From Ampullaceana balthica (taxonomy: Eukaryota; Mollusca; Gastropoda; Lymnaeidae): a stretch of DNA of 64,000 nt. The translations under genes and the position numbers were made by a program. Below, piece by piece: positions 33,601 through 45,600 of the stretch. The notes under the pieces are model-generated. The model was not told the origin of the DNA, made no database searches, and worked only from the letters and a program-made list of their open reading frames with translations. The stretch lies in contig CALYLW010000492.1 of assembly GCA_944989445.1 (NCBI GenBank), forward strand, positions 89,501-153,500. Reading direction: 5' to 3'. Position 1 is the stretch's first letter. Every line of letters begins with the position of its first letter.

Positions 33601-36600
33601 CTAACTATATACATCTCATTCTAATGACTGGTTTCAATGTATACCTTGCTAACTATCTACATCTCAATTCTAATGACTGGTCTCAATGTTTACCTTGCTC
33701 ATGGGAAACTTGGTGAAACAGACGGCACATTCCTGTTGCAGGTAAGCGATTGCACTCAGTCTGTCCTGGCAGTTTCTAACGGCCTCCACCACATCTTCCA
33801 GTGCGATGTCCTCATCTGGCAAGTCGCTGTCCAGGATTTTTATCACAAGTTCCGCACGGCCCCAGCTTTTAAGGCAACCCTCTACAAGAATTAGTCGAAT
33901 CCGCCGCTGAGAATAAAATGTGCATAAAATACATATTTTCAATATTTCATTTTTTTTAATTAAAAAAGAACTAATATATATATTTTTTTTCATCACTAGC
34001 TGGTGTATCAAGAAGGGGACAAAGAAAAATCCTGACACAAGGCATTTAAATAAATCAACCATTCAATCATACAAAGGTGTTTTTGTAATTTCAGTCTCGA
34101 GAAACTATCAAAACTTAAAAGCTTATTCGCAGATTCATTTAGACGAACAGCATGAACTTAAGACATTATTTAAAGCCACCGCGTGTAGTAACTAGTTATT
34201 TTGGAATGGCCGAAACTTTTTAATTGACGGGCAGATGCAAGCTGACAAATTGGCTAATGACAAGACTTACATCCGTCGGTATCGACTTGTTCTTAATCAT
34301 CTTCTGAAAGTCAGAGTGTGATATGATGCTGGTGGACAAGCTGTGACAGATGTCGGAGCTGGTGATGTCCGGGAAGGCAAAGCGGCTCGACGGGCCGGTG
34401 TCTTTCTGGGCCCAGATGTGGTCCAGGAAGTGCTGGAGGTTGGACTGCAGGAGATGGTACTCTGATTCCTCCTGTTGGCCCTGGCACTGGTGCATGGTCT
34501 GCAGGATCTCCTCCCTTGGGAAGTCCCCGAGTTGGCTCAGGTACTCAAACTGTACATGACAATATTATCACGAAATGTAGGTCAAACTGCATATAACAAC
34601 AACATATCACCAAATTTAGGTGGGGTACTCAAACTGCACATAACAATATATCACCAAAAGTAGGTCGGGTACTCAAACTGCACATAACAATATATCACCA
34701 AAAGTAGGTCGGGTACTCAAACTGCACATAACAATATATCACCAAAAGTAGGTCGGGTACTCAAACTGCACATAACAACAATATATCACCAAAAGTAGGT
34801 CAAGTAACCAAAATGCACATAAAAACAATATACAAGTATCAACAAGGGTAGGTAAAATGCTCAAACAGTGGATAGAAACAATATATTAGGAATAGTAATA
34901 CATAAGTAAAAATATAAGCTAGGGTTAGTTACTAATGCCAGTGGGTAAAACTAGACAAGCATTCATACCAGCTTAATCCTTCTGTCTGCGCACAGCTGTG
35001 CCGCCTCTTTCATGTTGGCATGGCAACTGATGTAAGCAGACTGAGCCTCGGATGCCGTCAACTCTCCAACGCTGTTGCACTGCTGCTTGTTTCCGATAGC
35101 CGTGGCCATGGCTACGACCTTTTCCACATTTTTGTTCCAGTTTGACCTTAACCACTCTAACGGTCCCATCTTCTGATGCTCGCAAAAGCTCAAGGCCACC
35201 TGAACGGCCTCAACTTCAAAACCTTCCTGATCGGCCTTCTGGAGAAAGATTCATGACCACTAGTTAGTACTAATTGATGCAAAGAAGTGCTTGCAGTTTG
35301 TTAATGAATTCAACTCTTAATTAGATATACAGTCGAACCCACTTACCTCGAGCTCGGTTAGCTCGACCACCCCACTAACTCGACGTTTTTTATTGGAACC
35401 GCCAAATTCTCTCTTTGTCTTAGCAATTTTTCATCGGCTAATTCGATTTTTCTAAGTCGCCGAAACCTAGTACCTCGAGCACAAAAGAGGGCCAAATTTG
35501 CAACTTAACTTGGTTAGCTCGATCCCCATGACCAATCGCCAGCTATGATTTTTTTATAACCAAGGGAAGGGACCAATTTACTGCCTCACCAGGGTCTGCT
35601 GGTGATGTCACAGCCCGCTTGCTCAGCGCTGTTACTTCTGGTACTATGCTTCGGTAACTAAGCGAATACATTTTTTAAAAAAAAATCAGTCACTAGCGAA
35701 CTCCACAAACAGTGATGACGTGTATTTTTATATTTATAGACCAGAATATTATTATTACAGTCGAAACCGCTTAAGTCGACGCCGTTGGGGTATGCAAAAT
35801 GGCATCGAGATAACCGATGATCGAGTTAAAACGAAAACCAATATGGCGGCAAAATATTAACATGCGCTTGAAATTTCTTTATATACGTGTTGTGCGTTAA
35901 TTAGTGATGGGAGGATTAATCAGAATCGTATCGGAATATCGGGACCCTATTTCTTCACTCTTACTCTTTCTTAAGGTTATTAAGACCGTTCGTTTTTAAT
36001 TACCGTTGAAGTTTAAATATAACGCCGTTTTGCGGTGATTCCCAGATTGAGCGATACTGTGCCTACGAAGCCACTTGCTTGATTTTCCTTACAAGCTACA
36101 CAAATAAGTAACCTACACATCCCCTAATTGTCCCCTAACCATTCTCTTCCTAATCATCTTCTTTGGGTCCGTCCCCTCAGCTTACAATGGACTTAGAATG
36201 GTCTATCGTGACCTATATATGACTCATGACAAAGCGAACTTATAAACGTACACAAATAAATTAGGTACTCCTTTTGAACTTTTGAACCTTCAACTTTGAC
36301 ATATTTTAATTAATTATAACCAATAGTTAAATGGCTTTTGCACACGGCCACTTCTTATGAATGAAACAATGAGAACAAAGCAGTAGTACAGTACATGTAA
36401 TAGTCAAAATGAGGTTGAAGGATGAATGGTTGCCAATGACAACAAGTCTGCACATGGTACATTATATTATATATTTTAAAATCTGGGGAGCCTTGTTTAC
36501 AGTAAGCACCCTATGATTTTTCATCCCATCACTAGCGTTAATAAATGAGAATGTACATGCACATGATTTTCGAGTTTTTTTTTACACAAAGGCGTTGCCG

Positions 36601-39600
36601 TTATTATTTGTTTATCATGACCTATATATGACTCATAACAAAGTGAACTCTTCTTTATAAAAGTGTACAAAAATAAATTAGGAACTCCTTTTGAACCTTC
36701 AATTTTGATACATTTTAATTAATTCTAACCAATAGTTAAATGGCTTTTGCACAAGGCCACTTCTTATGAATGAAACAATGAGAACAAAGCAGTAGTACAG
36801 TACATGTAATAGTCAAAATGAGGTTGAAGGATGAATGGTTGCCAATGACAACAAGACTGCACACGGTACATTTTGTTATTCCATACGCATCGAAATTTTT
36901 TAGACATGCGATTCTGCGTGCATCTTTGCTATTGGAGCAATTACGTAATACTCGGCATCACTTACGCGGCCGATTGCCGAGTATCTCAGAGTATACAAAA
37001 ATCTACCGATGCCGAGTAGCCCAACCGATCGGTTCAGCCCTATCGATAAGAACATTTTCAAAAGCTGGCGATTTAAGTTAGTAACAGTAACACAGCGCCG
37101 TGAGCAAGCGGGCTGTGACGTCACCAGCGAGGCAGAAATTGTATGCCTTGGTTATACAAAAATAGAGTCAAAATGAGGTTGAAGGATGAATTGTTGCCAA
37201 TGACAACAAGTCTGCACATGGTACATTTTGTTATTCCATACGCAACTAAATGTTTTAGACATGCGATTCTTCGTGCATCTTTGCTATTGGAGCAATTACG
37301 TAATACTCGGCATCACTTACGCGGCCGATTGCCGAGTATCTCAGAGTATACAAAAATCGGCCGATGCCGAGTAGCCGAACCGATCGGTTCAGCCCTATCG
37401 ATAAGAACATTTTCAAAAGCTGGCGATTTAAGTTAGTAGTAACACAGTGCTGTGAGCAAGCGGGGCTGTGACGTCACCAGCGAGGCAGAAATTTTATACC
37501 TTCACTTGGTTATAAAAAAATCACATCTAACATTTTCAAAAGCTGGCGATTGGTCATGGGGATCGAGATAACCAAAATTAAGTGGCAAATTTGACCCTTT
37601 TTTGTGCTCCTGTTATGAGGTTTCGGCGACTTAAAAAAATCGAATTAAACGACGAAAAAATGCTAAGACAAAGAGAGAATTTGGCGGTTCCAATAAAAAA
37701 CGTCGACATAATAGGGTGGTCGAGCTAACCGAGCTCGAGGTAAGTATTAAGAAAACGCTTTGATTTTGATGTCACGTTCGCTCGCGTGTTGGCTCTAGTA
37801 TTCTGCCGTAACACAACATAACATTAACTCCGGGTAATAAGCTAATATACCGACTAAGTCCTGATAAAACGGAGTAAACAGTCATAATAAGATGGATTTT
37901 ATTTAAATACCATATTATGTTTCACTCGTCAACTTGCCAGAATTATTGAAATACACCTCGCACACGACGATCCCCCCCCCCACCCAATAGGGTGGGGTTT
38001 AGGTGGGGTTGAGCTACACTGGCCATTTACCAAGGCATGCTCTGACTCAATTTAAAAAGAAAAATGTTCCTTCCCCCCAACCCACTGTAGATGTATGACA
38101 GTGGGGGAGGGGAGGGAATGTGTCTCTTCGCGCGGTCTTGTATTGGTATGTCAAAGCAAGAGGCTTCCTTTTATATAAACATCAAAGACCTGTCTAGCCT
38201 TCCCCCCCCCTCATTATCCCTAACTAGAAAACTCCGTAACTTGTCCCCCCCCCGTCCCTTTGAGTTCACTTAGAGCGCTGTAGTAATAGCCGTGACCTTA
38301 TACCGTACAGTGCCTTGACAACTAAGCAAATTAAAATTTAAGCATTCCTTAGCCGTAGACGAAGTAGACTAAAAGTGATGACGTGTATATTATTTAGATA
38401 CCGGAATAGGGAGAAAGCGATTTGAAGTCACCGTCGCTAACACAACAAAAACGAACTCCGGGGTAAAAAGCTATTACGGGCTTATTGAAGTTGCAGCTGA
38501 ATAAATTATTTAAATTCCGAAGACTTAAAACTTTAAAAAATAAGCCTAAACATTTTTAAAGATGAGTGTAAGCGGTTGTTCGATAGTTGTAACTACGGTA
38601 AACACTAGTCCTAGCGTAATGGTAGTCAATTATTAACAAATTGAAACAATATTTGCGACTTTTTTCGACATGCGCAGAACGATGCGCGAACGACTATGAA
38701 GTACCTACAAATATATTTATTTGAATTTTGATTGTTTTCCTTGGTCCTTATACAAATAAATGCCTTGGTATTTATTAGTAATAAACTTACACTAAGATTA
38801 TGACTTTAATTATAATTACATCATTAGTATTAGTAGTAAATAGCATGAAATAATAAAGTTCAAGGACGAACGAGCAAATGAACTAAAACTAGAGCCTCAG
38901 TCTCAGTCAGAGCAGGGTCACTAATTCATTTACATAAATCATACTCGTAAGGACGTTCCATTTCGCATAATATAATATATCACATAATTTAACATTGTAT
39001 TGATATTTCTTATATTCCGATACGATTCTGATTAATCGTCCCATCACTAATTAAGGCACAACACGTATATAAAGAAATTTCAAGCGTATGATAGTATTTT
39101 GCCGCCATATTGGTTTTCGTTTTAACTCGATCATCGGTTATCTCGATGCCATTTTTCATACCCCAACGCCGTCGACTTAACCTGTTTCGACTGTATTCTG
39201 AATTGATTTGAGATACATCATGTTAGTTAAGCTGTGTGGATTAAAAGATTTGGTTTAATAATTGCGATGTGGATTAGAAGAATTGATTAAATTTAGGCAT
39301 ATATATGGATCCAGTAAGATTACATTTTTATCTCTCTGTGTCTTTGGTCCTGAATGCATGACCAAAATATTGTGGATTCCTTTCCAATGACATGAAACAA
39401 TAGCAAAGGTATTAAAAGGGGAAAAATGTAAGCATTTTAACACATTTTCCTCCTGAAGTACTACTTCTGTGCTTACTAAATTTTCCTGTCAAAATGGGAG
39501 TAACTTCCTTTAGCTTTTGATTTCACTAGAAAAATATTACTGTATCTATTATTTAAAATACTGATTAATCTTTTTTTTTAAAAAAAGTTGTAAGCATCAT

Positions 39601-42600
39601 TTAAAAGTAATATAGCATACACAGCGAAAAAAATAACAAATGAACAATAAAGCGATTTTAGCACTTTAGGTGAACACATGTTTATTACATTTAAATTATG
39701 CAGAATCAGGCTGTGGCTGGCAGTCTCAAGGAAAGTGAGATTTTGATGCTGGCTATAAATAAAAATGTGAGAGAGCAATGCTAAGAGACACTGGGAACCC
39801 AAGGATGCATTTAGTCACATCGATCGGGGTATGAGTTAATGGTTCACACACAGTCATCACCAACCTTGATCAGCTTTGACAGCTGGGCCCCGTCAGCCTG
39901 CAGTGTCTCTATCAAAGTCTGCTCATTGTAGCGGGCCAGGGCATCCTCCAAGCTGCTCATCCTCCCTCCCTTGCCCGAGTCTTTCAGCCTGGACACGGAC
40001 GCAGAGTGGCCCCTGGGTGGCGTGGACGGCGTGGGAGACGTGCCAGATGGAGGCGTGTGGTAGTCCGAGGAGACCTCGGCAGCCGTGAGATCGGGGTTGG
40101 GACTGTTGGCCTGTTCGGGGCGGCCGCCTCCGACACCGCCCCGAGGTTCAGAGGACGGTGTGGGGGATCGACTTCCACTCCTGGACGCTGTAAGCAACTT
40201 CGGACATAGAAAGTAACAGGCTCTACATACAAGATTATTATTGGATACACAGAGCAAGGGCAGGGAACAAAAGCAAAAACTTTGGAATCACTCAAATTTT
40301 TGTTTGTTTTACTGATTAGAAGAATTAAAGAAATTATAATTAAGAAGTGAAAGACAATTTTAAATCTTAAACTACGTTGTAATTATGAAGTTGTATGTTG
40401 TATTGTAACAATCAACAGTGTGATCACGAAGTTGTATATTGTATTGTAACAATCAACAGTTTTATCGTGTAGTTGTATATTGTATTGCAACATTCAACTG
40501 TTTGATCATGAAGTTGTATATTGTATTGTAACATCAACAATTTCGATCATGAAGTTAAATATTGTATCGTTACAATCAACAATTTGATCATGAAGTAAAA
40601 TATTGTATCATTACAATCAACAATTCGATCATGAAGTTGTATATTGTATTGTAACAATCAACAGTGTCATACTCACTGGACTGGCGGTGATTTGTCTTTC
40701 CATTCGTCGCTGGTATTCTTCTTGTGCCCTTTTCTTTTCAAACATCACCTGAAAAAATAGCTCAAAGTAAAATATGTGCAAGAATGGGGAGGGACGAGAA
40801 AAGATTCGTAAACTTATGACTTAAAAATTATGTTAGTTGTCACCTACTCCAACAAACATGAGGTCAAAAACATTTTTTAATGCAGACACCCCGTCACAAT
40901 CATGGACTTCTTAGTGGTGACTCTTGCCTTGTCAACCCGAATTTGACTGCTACAATATTGGTGCTGACCAGCACTTACCTGAATTGACTACCGTTGATGC
41001 TAGCACTGAACAGCACTTACCTGAATTTGACTGCCATTGATGCTAGCACTGACCAGCAGTTGCCTGAATTTGACTGCCATTGATGGTAGCACTGAACAGC
41101 ACTTACCTGAATTTGACTGCCATTGATGCTAGCACTGACCAGCAGTTGCCTGAATATGACTGCCATTGATGGTAGCACTGAACAGCACTTACCTGAATTT
41201 GACTGCCATTGATGCTAGCACTGACCAGCAGTTGCCTGAATATGACTGCCATTGATGCTAGCATTGACCAGCAGTTGCCTGAATATGACTGCCATTGATG
41301 CTAGCACTGACCACCAGTTGCCTGAATATGACTGCCATTGATGGTAGCACTGAACAGCACTTACCTGAATTTGACTGCCATTGATGCTAGCACTGACCAG
41401 CAGTTGCCTGAATATGACTGCCATTGATGCTAGCATTGACCAGCAGTTGCCTGAATATGACTGCCATTGATGCTAGCACTGACCAGCAGTTGCCTGAATA
41501 TGACTGCCATTGATGGTAGCACTGACCAGCACTTACCTGAATTTGACTGCCATTGATGGTAGCACTGGCCAGCACTTACCTGAATTGACTGCCGTTGATG
41601 GTAGCACTTACTAGCACTTACCTGAATTTGACTGCCGTTGATGGTAGCACTGACCAGCACTTACCTGAATTTGACTGCCGTTGATGTTGGCACCAACGAC
41701 CTTAGTCTCTTCAGGATCACTACTGAGAAAACTTTCGTCTTGGCCTTTGACCCCGGTTATCAGCTGGAGCAGGGCATCGTTCTGCAGGGACATTTCATGG
41801 GAGATGTCCGCCTCATTCTGGTCACGGTCATTGTCAATTTCACCCATGTGATCGTCGTCGAAATGGTTGCTGATGAGCTCCGGGTTGATGGAAGTTTTGT
41901 CACAGATAGAACAAGCGTGTGCGGTAGGTTCATTGATATACGTGCAATGTTGGCACTGCCACTGCCTGAAAATAGGATTGCAGCTCCTATCAATAATTTA
42001 TTTTTTGTATATACTTGTACATTACAGACGCTTGTTCTTTATAGAAGATACTGCGTCCTATGTTCTTTATTACATACATTATAATTAGAGTGTACAGACC
42101 ACACTGGCCTGCTGGGGAGAGGAAAGTGTGTCCACAATGCCATGCCGCCTTTATTGACCACAACTAATGTCAGGTGGGTGGACTCAGGGACACAGGGACT
42201 CAGTGACTCAGGGATTCAGGGACACCCATCTCGAGTTTGTTCTTTATAATATACCATATTTTTTGCTGTATAAGAAGCACTTTTTCTTCCACAAAACTGG
42301 AGTGGAGTTGGTGCGTCTTAAATGACGAATAGACATTGATCCACAATCCGTGAAGGAAGGCAATGTTGTAAAATCTTTCAAGAAGTGTAGCATTAGTATA
42401 ATGCCTTGGATGGAACAGTAAACAACGTCTTATTTGACACCAGTGAGTAGGAAAGTGATGACAATTACAGCGTGGATCTGTCCTTCCTTTATTTCTGATA
42501 GCAGCAAAGAAGAGGAATTATTGTGGGTTCTAATAAAAACATTACAGCCTTATTTTTGTTACTTTCACTGTTTACTGACTTTGCTGACTGTTAATGAGAG

Positions 42601-45600
42601 TCAAGATAGTTCTTAACATGTTATGTGGTTGACTTAAAATTGTTCTTAAACTGCTGTTAACTTTATACAGTTGATATAAAATATTTTACTACAGTATTTG
42701 GTTCAGAATCCTTTTTTTTCTCTAGATTTTCCTCCTTTAAAATTGGGGTGTGTCTTATTTTCCGGAGCGTCTTAAAATAGGGCACATTTTAGGTAGAGTG
42801 TACACACCACGCTGGGCCTGTTGGAAAGAGGAAAGCGTGTCCACAACGCTCAGCCATCTTTATATTTACCGAAATTAATGTCAGGCGGGTGGACTCAGGG
42901 ACACGCTTAAGGGGCCGTCCATAACGTACATCACGCTATTTAACCCCCCCCCTCCCCCTGTCACAAATCTGGGACAAAGTACGTCAAGCTTTCAAACAAA
43001 AATTGTGTTTTTTATTAACAAAACAATTAAAAATTTAATGTAAAACACCGTGACGTCAAATCATCGGCGGACCCCCCCCTCCCCCTGCCACAAACTGTCA
43101 CACTTTCTTACACCCCCCACCCTCTGGAGCGTGACGTACTTTATGGACGACCCTTAAGCCACGGGAACAAATCCCTGCCTTGCCAGAGACTCGATTCATA
43201 GGCCCCACTATTGTTATTTAATTAGTAAAAAACTCTTTGAAATTGAGGACATGCTATTAACCAGGGGATATGACACGGTGTAACCAGGGGATATGACCCG
43301 GTGTAACCAGGGGATATGACCCGGTGTAACCAGGGGATATGACCCGGTGTAACCAGGGGACATGACCCGGTGTAACCAGGGAGCATGACCCGGTGTAACC
43401 AGGGGACATGACACGGTGTAACCAGGGGATATGACACGGTGTAACCAGGGATATGACATGGTGTAACCAGGGGATATGACATGGTGTAACCAGGGGATAT
43501 GACACGGTGTAACCAGGGGATATGACATGGTGTAACCAGGGGATATGACCCGGTGTAACCATCTGAAATTGGAATGTGTAATGGCTCCTTGCTAAATGCT
43601 GTTGCCAAGCATATAAAAAAAACAACCTCATTTTAACATAATTTGTGATTGTATTGTGTTTTGAGGTATTGAAACATAATAAAGAATGCACATAGGAAAC
43701 TCTAAATCATGGTTTCATTTATTTAAAGAAGTTTCTGTGTATGGTGTGCAGAAATATTTATACCTTTTATAGTATAGGCCAAACAAACCTATCCATACCA
43801 TGGGGCTACAGAGCAAAAGTATTAAATTTAATAAATTTATAATAACACGCCTGTTAAATATGACTTAGGTTTGCTTAAAGCTGATGTATTTTATAAATAT
43901 TTAAAATTGATTAGATATCATTTAAATAATACAAAATACTTTGGTTAAAAATTCCTTCTATCAAAGCACTCATTCTTTTATATATACAGTCGAAACCGCT
44001 TAAGTCGACGGCGTTGGGGTATGAAAAATGGCGTCGAGATAACCGATGATCGAGTTAAAACAAAAACCAATATGGCGGCAAAATATTAACATGTGCTTGA
44101 AATTTCTTTATGTACATGATTAATTAGTTAGCGTTAATTAGTGATGGGATGATTAATCGGAATCATATCGGAACCCTAATATTTCTTCACTCTTTCCTAA
44201 GGTTGTAATGACCGTTCGTTTTTAAGGACCGTTTAAAATTTAAATATAACCATGGTTCCAGCTCAGGAAAACGGGAAAAAGTCGGGAATTCTTAAATATA
44301 AATTCTCGGCCTTGAAAGTCGAAAAGGATCCGAAAGGATTAAAGTTTAATTTATATACAAAGTGTAACTATCTATAAATTTCCTGCACGGGAGTGGCAAA
44401 ATTTTCATTAGTGGTCCGCCGTTCAGACACAAATTTTTCAAGTGGTTTTGAATATCAAAATGTTGAGAACCACAGCTCTAGCGTTTCTAGGTTTAGTGAT
44501 CCAATCAATGGAGTCACTTTGGTCTATTTTGAATATTCTCCAGTAATGAATCTTCCTGCTCTTTATTGAAGTTCTTCTAGTTCATCTATGGTTTCCTTGG
44601 TGGATGGGTCCCAGAAGATGAATATTTTAGTACAGGAAGTACAGGAAGCATTTTAGTTTTATGTTCTTATTACATAGAGTTTGTAAGTTTCTCTTTATAA
44701 AGCCTAAGGTTTTGTTGGATTTTTAAATACTTCATTGACATGGGGATTCCATGATAGTTTCTCATTTATTATTACCCCATGTATTTTGCAGCTCTGTGTT
44801 CTGATTAGTTGTCTCCATGAATGAAATAGTTTTAATTTATTTATTTCTTTTTCTTGGATACTCTTAATCTTTAACATTCTGGTTGGAAAGACAAACTCTA
44901 AATAGTAGCCAATTTTTGTAATTCATCTACACTACAAGGTAGGTCTTTTTGTAAGATTTATATATCTTCTTCTGACTTAATTGTTCTACAGATTTTAAAA
45001 TTGTCAGCAAATAACCTAACTATTGCTCCTGATCAGGAATTTGGATAATTTATTTACATAAATCAGGAACAGTAAGGGGAGCCCCTGAGTTTACCGTTAT
45101 TGGTGCATACAATCCCCAAAACTCAACGAATGGAAAATTCTGTTTTTAAAAGCAGAAAGATTACACAGTTTAATCATGGCGTAGCAAACAATCCTGACCA
45201 ACTGTGGTGACTTACTTGGGGTGAAACGTGCCAGGTGGTTTGGGTGGGGGAATTATTCTGTCGAGGATGTTCTCCTGGCTGCCCTGTGGTGGCCTGGGGG
45301 GGACGTCAGGTGGCGGCAGGTGGATGATGTCAAACTGTGAAGGTAAAAGGTCAGCCGGCCGTTCATTGACAGGAATCAGACGTGTGCACTGTGCACGCTA
45401 GCCACGAGGACACACAACACAGCAAACACAGTAAGCAGAAATGACAGTTAAATAATGAGAAAGCCATGAACATTGGTAGGATATTTGTTGTTTTAATAAA
45501 TGAGTTGTTATGTAAGAAATACAAAATAAGGACTCAAAAATTTGAGCCATGGTATTTAATACTTAAAGAGAATCCTAATCTACACTAGTGTGACACTGAC

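Noticed and set aside
39984..40295. Minus 103-codon frame [13 protein letters not shown]...
   Set aside because: Wrong frame of HOIP exon 15; it hits a stop inside the exon, while the other frame runs through to the donor in phase with exon 16.
43257..43691. Minus frames of 104-144 codons ([13 protein letters not shown] repeats)
   Set aside because: Translations of the 23-bp intronic array; no splice borders or domain.
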